Origin: Schaalia turicensis ACS-279-V-Col4
GTDB taxonomy: Bacteria > Actinomycetota > Actinomycetes > Actinomycetales > Actinomycetaceae
Reading direction: 5' to 3'
Length of the DNA stretch: 64,000 bases
Assembly: GCF_000296505.1 (NCBI RefSeq)
Contig: NZ_JH815209.1
Span: forward strand, 590,047-654,046
Positions 42,905 through 50,800 of this stretch are shown piece after piece. How positions within the stretch are numbered: position 1 is the stretch's first letter; every line of letters starts with the position of its first letter. The notes below the pieces were generated by a model, which ran no database searches, had not been told where the DNA came from, and worked only from the letters and a program-made list of their open reading frames with translations. The translations under genes were made by a program, and so were the position numbers.

Positions 42905-44245
42905 CTATTCCCGGCGACGCCGAGCCAGCTTGCTGAAGGCTGCAATGCCAGAGCCTACGAGCAATGCGAACGCAGCTACCTCGAACAGATAGGGGATATT
43001 GCTGCCAGTAGCAGCCAGCTTGGGGGCCTTCATCGTCTTGGCGGGCACCTCTTTCCACTGGGCATACAGCGTGGTGTCGGCGTCGAAGGTCACTTCTTGA
43101 CCTGCGGAATACGACGTGCCGCTCCCGTCGGCCTGCGTGTTCCAGCCGGTAAACTCCGCTTTACCCTTGTTCAGCTCGCCATGGCCCGCAACAGTAACCG
43201 AAGCACCCTTCATGAACGATGCCTCGTCGGGGGTTGCGCCTTCCCCGCCGTTGGCATCGTAGGAAAGCTTATAGGGCACCTTTGCCGTGAGGGAGGCGCT
43301 GCCCAGCACCATGCGGTTGCCCTCTGCAGGAAACTCTCCGGGGTACTCTTTACCGCTACGGGGCGTGAGGTAACCCCTTATGGGTTCATCGCCTGTCGTG
43401 GGAAGCTCAAAGCCAATCTCGTAGGTGACCGTGTAGGTCCCAGGGTTTGCGGTGATTTGGCTCGGGTCGACCGGATTCCCGTTCTCATCGACGGCAGTTA
43501 TCCTGGTCCCGTGGGCGGCAAAGGCACTCGATAGCTTGTCATAAGCCTTCAACCGCTCGATCGGCATTACGTCGAATCCGGGCGCCTTCTTACCCCCGAG
43601 GTTTGTGCCGCGTCCCAACAGGTACGTGTCCCAGTCAACTAGCTGGTCGCGCTTGAGCTCGAGCTCCTTGGGCTCAGCCAGTTTCCCCTGTATAGTGCCC
43701 GCCTCGTCAAGATCGGCCTCAGTGGTGAGAATTGGGCGAACGACCAGTCGACGTTTGACGTATGTGGCACTGTCAGAATCTTCATCATCAACATTGCCAT
43801 ACACCCTTTTGACGCCTTTATACTCGATCATTATGTCAAAGTCCCGGTCCCCACTCGGAGAGGCATCCACGGTGAACTGGTACATGCCGTTCTGATCGGT
43901 GGTTGCTTGATAGACGGGGGCGACAGCGCCAGACTCTCTGTCCTCTTTTGACGTGGGATGGGGATACAGGCTAACCGTAGCCCCAGGCAATTTTGCCTCG
44001 GTGCCGCCAGGCCAAATTGCGCTCACCGAACCGTAGATCGGTGCCTTGCCATCCGCCCCCGGCAGGAACCCTCCGGGAGTATATGCGGAGATTGTCGTTG
44101 GAACGGGGTCCGCGCTTCTCGTTGGAACGGGGCCCGCTTCAGCCGGCTCGGCCACAGCCGTGCCCGCTCCCCCTACCACGAGACACAATGCGGTTACAAA
44201 AGCCAAAAGACCGCACCAAATGCCGGAACGCCTAACTGTTTCCAC
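42905..44245 (-). CDS. Sortase-anchored surface protein with InlB B-type repeat (LAATG motif)
   Basis: 446 residues from GTG 44245, which has GAAGGTGG five bases upstream; an upstream GTG at 44278 is in frame. A signal peptide ('SGIWCGLLAFVTALCLVVGGAGTAVAEP') is followed by a Cna-B-like region ('GSVSAIWPGGTEAKLPGATVSLYP...GMYQFTV'), a Bacteroides/Listeria (Flg_new) repeat ('YKLSYDANGGEGATPDEASF' to 'FDADTTLYAQW') and a C-terminal 'LAATG' sorting motif with a membrane helix and 'KLARRRRE'. It is predicted to be covalently attached to the cell wall or incorporated in a pilus. It lies downstream of the pilus cluster but is separated from it by an IS21-like remnant. The ligand is unknown. Confidence 0.8.
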   Translation of the reverse strand: METVRRSGIWCGLLAFVTALCLVVGGAGTAVAEPAEAGPVPTRSADPVPTTISAYTPGGFLPGADGKAPIYGSVSAIWPGGTEAKLPGATVSLYPHPTSKEDRESGAVAPVYQATTDQNGMYQFTVDASPSGDRDFDIMIEYKGVKRVYGNVDDEDSDSATYVKRRLVVRPILTTEADLDEAGTIQGKLAEPKELELKRDQLVDWDTYLLGRGTNLGGKKAPGFDVMPIERLKAYDKLSSAFAAHGTRITAVDENGNPVDPSQITANPGTYTVTYEIGFELPTTGDEPIRGYLTPRSGKEYPGEFPAEGNRMVLGSASLTAKVPYKLSYDANGGEGATPDEASFMKGASVTVAGHGELNKGKAEFTGWNTQADGSGTSYSAGQEVTFDADTTLYAQWKEVPAKTMKAPKLAATGSNIPYLFEVAAFALLVGSGIAAFSKLARRRRE

Positions 44246-44335
44246 AAAAACCACCTTCAAAAGGATAGTCCTTACCACACATTTTAACTATATCAATTCC
44301 TCATCAGTTCCTACTGGGTTTGCCCATGTTAGCGT

Positions 44336-44704
44336 CGGGCTATTCTAGCCATTCAGGGTCAGGCCAAAATAGCCAATCCGAGGCAATTAAAACAGCCATT
44401 ACATTCCCTCCAGGCTTACACTGACGGCGCTAGTGCGTCAGGAAAGGAGAATGATGAATGAATGTAATGACTTACAAGAGATTTAGACACTGCGTTCAAC
44501 AAGATGCGCGCGGAACAAGGTGATTCGTTCAGCTTGGATACCGTGAACCTCGCTGAACTCACCCGCCTAACGGGGATCAGCAGAGGAAAGGCCCGCGCCC
44601 TCAAATCCAACGACTTCGTCGTCACACCCCACGGGCGTCGCGGCAAGAAGAGCGCCCTCCTCGAACACCCACCAGGCTTTACGTTAGCCTCCACACAACT
44701 CTAA
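44336..44704 (+). mobile_element. IS21-like element remnant: left end and start of a frameshifted IstA transposase
   Basis: From ATG 44450 or 44453, with a strong GGAAAGGAG site, the frame reads 'MNECNDLQEI' and then stops. One base out of phase it resumes as 'LDTAFNKMRAEQGDSFSLDT' and continues through 'NLAELTRLTGISRGKARALK' to 44704, where it stops after about 80 codons. I recognise this as the N-terminal helix-turn-helix part of IS21/IstA transposases seen in Coriobacteriia-like hosts; the DDE domain and IstB are absent. Upstream, three AGCC-(A)AT motifs spaced 23-24 bp (44347, 44371, 44394) resemble the multiple terminal repeats of IS21 ends. The family call rests on my recall of similar sequences. 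Confidence 0.5.
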
Positions 44705-44852
44705 AATGTGCGATTTGCATAATCACTTATGCTCACTACGCCAGGCAAGACATCCATGATGGATAAGTGAGGCATGACCATCACTCATCTAACAAGTCTT
44801 GACCCACAATCTGCGAAGCACCAGGCCGCCACGCCTCTGCATTCTTCAAATA

Positions 44853-44886
44853 AGCCAGGTTTTCCGGACGGAAAACGAGTCTGGCT
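44853..44886 (-). terminator. Terminator at the end of the sortase gene
   Basis: AGCCAG/CTGGCT outer arms enclose a GTTTTCCG/CGGAAAAC inner stem. The structure overlaps the sortase stop codon and is followed on the minus strand by TTATTTG. Between 44705 and 44852 I see no gene. Confidence 0.65.
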
Positions 44887-45901
44887 AGGCGAGTTCGGCA
44901 AGTGAATCGGGAGCCTCAGCACCCTCGGCGGATTCCTCTTCCTTCTCTTTCTTGCGCCTGGCAGCCGTGTAGCGGGCCACCTGGGTCGCGATCAGCAGCG
45001 AAATCACGATCGCAATCAAGAACAGGATCATCCACCACGACCACTGGGTGCCGTCGACCGCGGGGATTTGCGGGGTCGGCATGATTCGCTCGCCGGTCAC
45101 CAGCAGCCGATGGGAGTTGATGCCGTAGGGCGTGCAGGTGAGCAGGGTGGCCAGATCCTTGTCCTTTTCGCGGCCGAGCAGGGACGGGTCATTGGGTTTC
45201 ACAACGTCGATTCTGGTGACGCGATAACCGAATGATTGGTCTTGAACCTCGAGGAAGAACTCGTCGCCGATCTTCAGGTCGGTCAGCCGGTCGAACATGG
45301 TGGAAGTCGGCAGGCCGGTGTGAGCTGTAATGACCGTGTGTCGGTCGACACCGCCGACCGGCAGGTCGGAGCCGAACATGTGGCCGGCACCGGCACTCAA
45401 GGTGTCATGGTCGGTGCCGTGCCGTATCGGCAACTTGACCTGGATCTTGGGGATCTTGACGACGCCGATGATGCCGCTCGGCTGGTCGAGCACATTCAGG
45501 TATTCCTGGTATTCGGGCGAGTCGGGGGCCACGTTGCCCAGGTACGGGTCGAGCACCGGGAAGCCCTTGTGGGTGTCATTGTATTCCCTGGCACGCTTGA
45601 TGTAGGAGTCTTTCAATTCCTGCGACTGCTTATTCACCTGGTCTTTGTAAGCCTCGCTGACGATTTTCTGCTGATGATTATTCCAGACCGTGGAGGTGAT
45701 CGGGTATGCCAGGCAGAGCACGCCCAGCAGAATGAAGATTAGTGGTGTCCAGCGCTTTCGGCGATCTTTCTTGTCGTTGGCCTGGTCGTCCGAGCCGCGA
45801 ATGGCTCGGTATTCGGGGTCGGGAGTATAAGCGTCGTCTGCAAGAGAGGTTCGCGCAGCCTTGCCGGTTGCCTCGTTGTGGCCTTGGAGATCTTCGTTCA
45901 T
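44885..45901 (-). CDS. srtC: Class C (pilus-polymerising) sortase
   Basis: 338 residues. An N-terminal cytoplasmic stretch precedes a membrane helix (about residues 52-72). The lid motif is 'VLDPYLG' (about 117-121), typical of class C enzymes. The catalytic His194 ('VITAHTG'), Cys256 ('LLTCTPYG') and Arg265 ('NSHRLLV') are intact, and a second membrane helix (about 288-308) and a charged tail end the protein. Class C sortases cleave LPXTG-type motifs and join pilin subunits by isopeptide bonds. Its position after the pilin gene makes the LPRTG pilin and the LPKTG adhesin its likely substrates. Confidence 0.92.
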   Translation of the reverse strand: MNEDLQGHNEATGKAARTSLADDAYTPDPEYRAIRGSDDQANDKKDRRKRWTPLIFILLGVLCLAYPITSTVWNNHQQKIVSEAYKDQVNKQSQELKDSYIKRAREYNDTHKGFPVLDPYLGNVAPDSPEYQEYLNVLDQPSGIIGVVKIPKIQVKLPIRHGTDHDTLSAGAGHMFGSDLPVGGVDRHTVITAHTGLPTSTMFDRLTDLKIGDEFFLEVQDQSFGYRVTRIDVVKPNDPSLLGREKDKDLATLLTCTPYGINSHRLLVTGERIMPTPQIPAVDGTQWSWWMILFLIAIVISLLIATQVARYTAARRKKEKEEESAEGAEAPDSLAELA

Positions 45902-45954
45902 TCTTCCTACCGTGTCTTTTCGCAGTACCTAGCCTGCGTGTGGTTTGAGAGAGT

Positions 45955-45986
45955 GTGGGGGGCTGACCGTTTGGCCAGCCCCCCAC
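45955..45986 (-). terminator. Hairpin between pilin and sortase genes
   Basis: GTGGGGGGCTG pairs perfectly with CAGCCCCCCAC across a 10-base loop. There is no U tract. It probably lowers sortase expression relative to the shaft pilin or stabilises the pilin mRNA. Confidence 0.6.
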
Positions 45987-46014
45987 TGTTCAACGGCTAT
46001 CTACCGCTGCGTTG

Positions 46015-47604
46015 TTAGGCGTCTTCACGACGACGCGAACGCAGGTGCATTGCGGTACCGCCAGCTACCAGGCCAGCGCCCAGCAGAGCGAAGATGCCAA
46101 CACCGATGGCGCCGGTGCGAGGCAGGTTGAACCACTTGCCAGAGTCCTTGGTCCGGATGTTGGTGATACCGGTCTCGAAGATGTTGCTACCAGCAGTAAC
46201 AGTGACCGCAGTCACCTTGTTGGAGAGGATGTAGCCCGACGGAGCCTTCTTCTCAACCACATAGAATTCCTGGCCTACCTTGGCTTTGTAAGCCTCAGTC
46301 TTGCCGTCAGTGCCGGTGGTCTTGGTGCTGTACTCAGCAGCAACTCCTGCACAGTTCGACCGATCGTCGGTCTTAACGCAGTTTTCGGCGTCAGCCTTCT
46401 GGGCGAAGGCGATGAACTCTGCGCCCGAAAGTGCAGCATTATCGGTGGCGTCGGTCTTCTTGATCTGGAAATCGCCGAACTTGATGGTCGGGTCTGTAGG
46501 GTTAGGGTTGTTCGGATCGGGATCGCCCGGGTTCGGGACAACCGGGTCGGAGGGGTTCTCGCCCTCACCGTTGCCGGGAATGAAACCGAACTTGTTGATT
46601 ACGACAACGTTACCGGCATTATCTTTCTTCGCACCAGACAGATCGTCCTTGAGCTTCAGGTTGAAGACAGCGGTTACCTGAACGTTGGTGCCAGCTGCAG
46701 CGTTAGCGGCAGTGGCAATCTTGGTGAGGCCGGCGTCGGTGAAGGTCACCTGGACACGGGTACGCGTACCAGCGGTGTAACCAGCCGGGTCGGGTGTGAC
46801 AGAAACAGTGTAATCATCGGTGAGAGTCAGCTTGGTGTCACCGACCTTCACATCACCTACAACTGCCGCGGCGGGAGTTTCGAAAGCGTCAACCTGGACG
46901 TCATCGAAGATGGCGAAGCCCTGAATATCGGCCTTGGTCAGATCCTTGGCGCCCTGTTCGGTGCCCTTGGACTTGTTCAGCTTGGCGGTAACGGTGTAGC
47001 TGGTATTAGCTCCCGCGCCAACAATGCTACCCGACGGGTTGCTCTTGGTGACGTTGCCGGACTCGTTGACGTTCTTCGGGTTAACGGTTACGTCGTAGTT
47101 GTAGGTCAGGTTGGTCGAATCGGTGCCGGTGATTTCCGGGATGGTCATGTAGAACTTCTTGACATCCACGGTGTGGCCAGCAGGGATCGTGGTCTCCTCG
47201 ACCTGGTAGAGGCCTACCGGGAGGTTAGAGAAGGTTGTCTCACCATTGGTGTCAGTCTTCTGCTCAGGATGCACAGTGCCGGGAGTAACGGTAGCGGTGC
47301 CCTTATTCATCGCATCGATGTTCTTGGCGATGGTCTCCCAGCCGGCGTAGGTAGTGGTATTCACGTCATCATTGCCGATTTTGGCGACCTGAGTGACGGT
47401 GAAGCCAGCGCCTTCAACCTTGGCGCCACCGTTCTTGTCATCTGTCTTGATGATCTTGATCGAGCCCGTGGTCGGTGCTCCGTCTGCCCAAGGGGCAGTG
47501 CCAGTGGGCGCAGCGTTCGCTGCTCCGCCAGCGCCCAGTCCGCCGACTAGCGTCAGCGCGAAAGCTGCTGCTAGCAGCTTTCGGAATGACTTTTTCTTAG
47601 CCAT
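46015..47604 (-). CDS. fimA: Major fimbrial subunit (SpaH/FimA-type isopeptide pilin, LPRTG)
   Basis: 529 residues from ATG 47604 ('MAKKKSFRKLLAAAFALTLV'), with AAAGGA upstream. The signal peptide is cleaved near 'GGAANAAP'. The pilin motif lysine lies in 'YDVTVNPKNVNES' and the E-box in 'FYVVEKKAPSGYIL'. A Pro/Asn/Asp linker separates the middle and C-terminal Cna-B-like domains, and the protein ends with 'NLPRTGAIGVGIFALLGAGL' and a basic tail. The length fits Actinomyces type-1/type-2 fimbrial shafts (about 530 residues). It would be exported by Sec, polymerised by the adjacent class C sortase and capped by the adhesin encoded just upstream. A GCCCGAA/TTCGGGC hairpin at 47651-47666 lies in the gap before it. 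Confidence 0.9.
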   Translation of the reverse strand: MAKKKSFRKLLAAAFALTLVGGLGAGGAANAAPTGTAPWADGAPTTGSIKIIKTDDKNGGAKVEGAGFTVTQVAKIGNDDVNTTTYAGWETIAKNIDAMNKGTATVTPGTVHPEQKTDTNGETTFSNLPVGLYQVEETTIPAGHTVDVKKFYMTIPEITGTDSTNLTYNYDVTVNPKNVNESGNVTKSNPSGSIVGAGANTSYTVTAKLNKSKGTEQGAKDLTKADIQGFAIFDDVQVDAFETPAAAVVGDVKVGDTKLTLTDDYTVSVTPDPAGYTAGTRTRVQVTFTDAGLTKIATAANAAAGTNVQVTAVFNLKLKDDLSGAKKDNAGNVVVINKFGFIPGNGEGENPSDPVVPNPGDPDPNNPNPTDPTIKFGDFQIKKTDATDNAALSGAEFIAFAQKADAENCVKTDDRSNCAGVAAEYSTKTTGTDGKTEAYKAKVGQEFYVVEKKAPSGYILSNKVTAVTVTAGSNIFETGITNIRTKDSGKWFNLPRTGAIGVGIFALLGAGLVAGGTAMHLRSRRREDA

Positions 47605-47821
47605 TTTCTTTCCTTTCAATGTCATTTTGACATCGGTTGATGTCCTTGCTGCCCGAAGTTTCGGGCCAGGCATCTTCCGATGCCCCTACTATGTCCAGGA
47701 TTCGAATTGCTGGTTATCTCGTCCCAACTTGTGCGTGTCGGATCTCTCCAGCAGGCACAAGATGAGTTATTTGGCTTTCCAGCGATCGGCCAGTTTCAGC
47801 TGTCCTACCGGCGGACCCCAT

Positions 47822-50800
47822 TTAAGCCCTGGACTCTCCACGTCTAGTCCGATACAGGTAGCCACCCCCTGCCAAAGCAACTATCAACAGCGCCGCGTAA
47901 CCCGCGACGTAGTTGAGGCTAAACACGCCCGTCTTGGGCAGTACAGCCTCGACAACATGAACCGTGATCGGCTTACGCACCCAGTTGACACCCTCAATGG
48001 GCGTGCCGTCGCCACTCACCGTGCCGTCGTCATTCAGTGTGAAGCCCTCGCCCACTGCGTAGACGTAACACTTGTACGTGCCAACCTGGGCGTCGTTTGC
48101 GTTGCCGTCAATCTTCGCGACAGTACGCGCCTTGTAGCCGTCCAGACCGATCTGGTCGGCGTTAGGCGTTTCGACGCCGAACTTGGTGTCGCTGATCCCC
48201 ACCGAAGGCTGGCCGTTTTGATCGGAAGGTAGGCCGTCAACGGAGCCGTCAGAGGCCTGGGACGGGGCGCAAAGCGTCTGAACGTTGATCTTCGAGGGAT
48301 TCCCGTGAGAGAAAGCCTCAACGTTCATCGGCCTGAACATCGGCGAACCCTTAACGATCGTCTCCTCGTCGGGCATAACGTTCAGCTCCAACGCCTGCTT
48401 GATGTTAAGCAGGAACGTGCGCTCGCCAAGCCAGTTCTCGTCGACATGAGTGGTCTTGTTCAGCGACTTGTTCGGGCTGAACTGCGTGGTGTTGCGATCT
48501 GTGTTGCCGGTGGCGTCGGTGAAGTTCACGTGGCACATGTATGTCCCCGCCGACTTACCCTCCGTGCCGACAGTCAGTTGCCACGGGTCGTTAACCACGT
48601 CGGTTGCTGGCTCGAACACGCCGCTGTCGTTGAGCCTGCCCTGCTGGCCGGTCAAGGTCAGCGTCTGGCCACCAACGTCCTCAGTGTATTCGATGCCTTG
48701 GTGGAAAACCTTCCTGGGTTTATTGGCAGTTCCGCCGTCACCCACAACGGGCGCGCAGAATGTGGCGCTAGTCAGGTCAGTGTCCGTCGCGCTATGGCCA
48801 GTTATCGCAACCGGGTAGCTACCCTTGCCGTCGTTGTCTTTGACATAGACGTTGTTGATAACTGTGTCGGCAGCAACCTGGCCGTTCTCGCCAAGGTAAA
48901 CCTCTTGATCGTTTATCCCGTCGATATTCGGAGGCGTGGCGTCCTCAACCGTCACCGTTATCGGTAGCTTGGCGACCTTCACCACGGTGCCGTCCTGGTA
49001 GGTCCAGCGAGCAACCATCTTGTATTCGCCGACGTTATTCAGCTGACCCTTGAACACGACATCGGTTAGGTTGCCGCGGGCGTCGCGCACTTCCTCTAGC
49101 GAGAGCACCGGATATTTATTCAGCTCGGCCGCATCAGCCGGTGGCGTCTCGTATTCCAGCGTGAACCCGCTACCCTTCTTCATGTTGGCCGTGACGCCAT
49201 TCATGCCAAACAGGGAGTACGACTTGTGCCCGTCTTTCGAGTTGATCGGCTTGCCAACGTAGTTGGTCTCGGTCTCCAACAAGGTGCCTGCTTCACCGGT
49301 TATTGTCTGCGCGGTAAGAACGGTCTCGTTGTTGGCGACCGTCATGTTGTACCTGGCGGTGACAGTTGCGGTCTTGCCGTCATTGTTGCGGACGGTCAAC
49401 TCGACGTCAACCCAGGTTTGTTGTTCTTTAGTCGGCGTGCCGATGAAGTAGTAGCCGTACTTCTTACACGGCTCGCCTTCGCCACCTGGGATCTCGCATC
49501 TAGTGCCGAAACTGACGCCTTCGGGTAGCTGAGCAGGGTTCACCACTCTCATGGAGTCGAGCTTCTGGTCGGTGCCATCGGAGTTCTTGCCCAGGGTGTA
49601 TTCAAGCGGGCCCCACGTCACCGGGTTGTTTACCGTGCCGTAGAAATCGGCAGGTTTAAGCGTCGGCTTTGCAGCGGGCTCGGCCAGTACCTCAATGTTC
49701 ATGATGAACGAGATCTCTTCGTGCTCGCCGTGGTCGGACGAGTTGGTGCTGGTCGCCGTCACCTTGTACTGGTAGACGCCCAGCGTGGCATCACCCGCGA
49801 CCGTGCCGTCCAGCTTGATAATGCGCTTATTGCACGTCGCCGGATCGCCAGTGGCAAGCAAAGCATCGCCCTCATCGGTGAGACACTTGCCGTTGTTAGC
49901 TTCACCGAGGTTCACGCCTTTAGGACGGTTGTCGCCCATCGGCTCGAACTTCTTGATCTGGTATGCCGCCTCGCCAGCCTTAGGCCCAGCCAAGAACTTC
50001 AGGTCGAAGTTATCTCCGCGATGCACACGATAGGTGTCACCCTGCTTCCAGACGGTGGTGCCCGAAGCAGGCTGCTCCCCATCCATAGCCGGTGAGAAAG
50101 CGCCTTCGCCGGTCCAGGCTGTAATGACGGGATCTTTCAGGTCGACGTCAGGAAGAACCTCGATGCGCCAAGGCTCGGGAAGCGTTATGCGACTATTGGG
50201 AGTGCCAAAGGCGAATTGCGGCTCGTCAATGACGTCGACCTGCAGGTCGTGGATGCCGAGCGGAGCGCCGTAGCGCAGGCGACCCGTGGGCTTATTAGCC
50301 GCGCTATGCGGATTGAAGTTGGCGGGTTTGCCGTTCCATTCGTCAGGTAGCGATTCCTCAAGATTCTTGTCGTAATTCTGGGCCTCGAAGCCTGCTCTAC
50401 CACGAGTGTTTCGGTACTTATCCATGAAACTGCCCTTGGAATAGATCGGCACGCCGTCCTCGGCGTCTGTGGAGATCACACAGCCGACGCGTTCGCTGGG
50501 CAGGTTATTGTTATCGCCGTTGTACATAACCGTGACGATGTCGAGGCCAAGCTCACGCCAGAGCTTTTCCTGCTCGTATTTCGGAATGAACTTTAACTTC
50601 TGGTTGTTGTAGCCATTAGAAATGGTGCCAGCATAGTTGGTTCCGTTGTGGTAACGGAATATGTACTTGCAGAAGCTGCCTTTTGCATTCCAGTCGACAA
50701 GACTATCCGTCTTAAATACCTTATTTTGGGCGTCCCACGTCCAATCGGAGGTGTCCCACTGCTTCGAGGCCCAGTCGCCACCTTCGGTCTTGTCAGTGGA

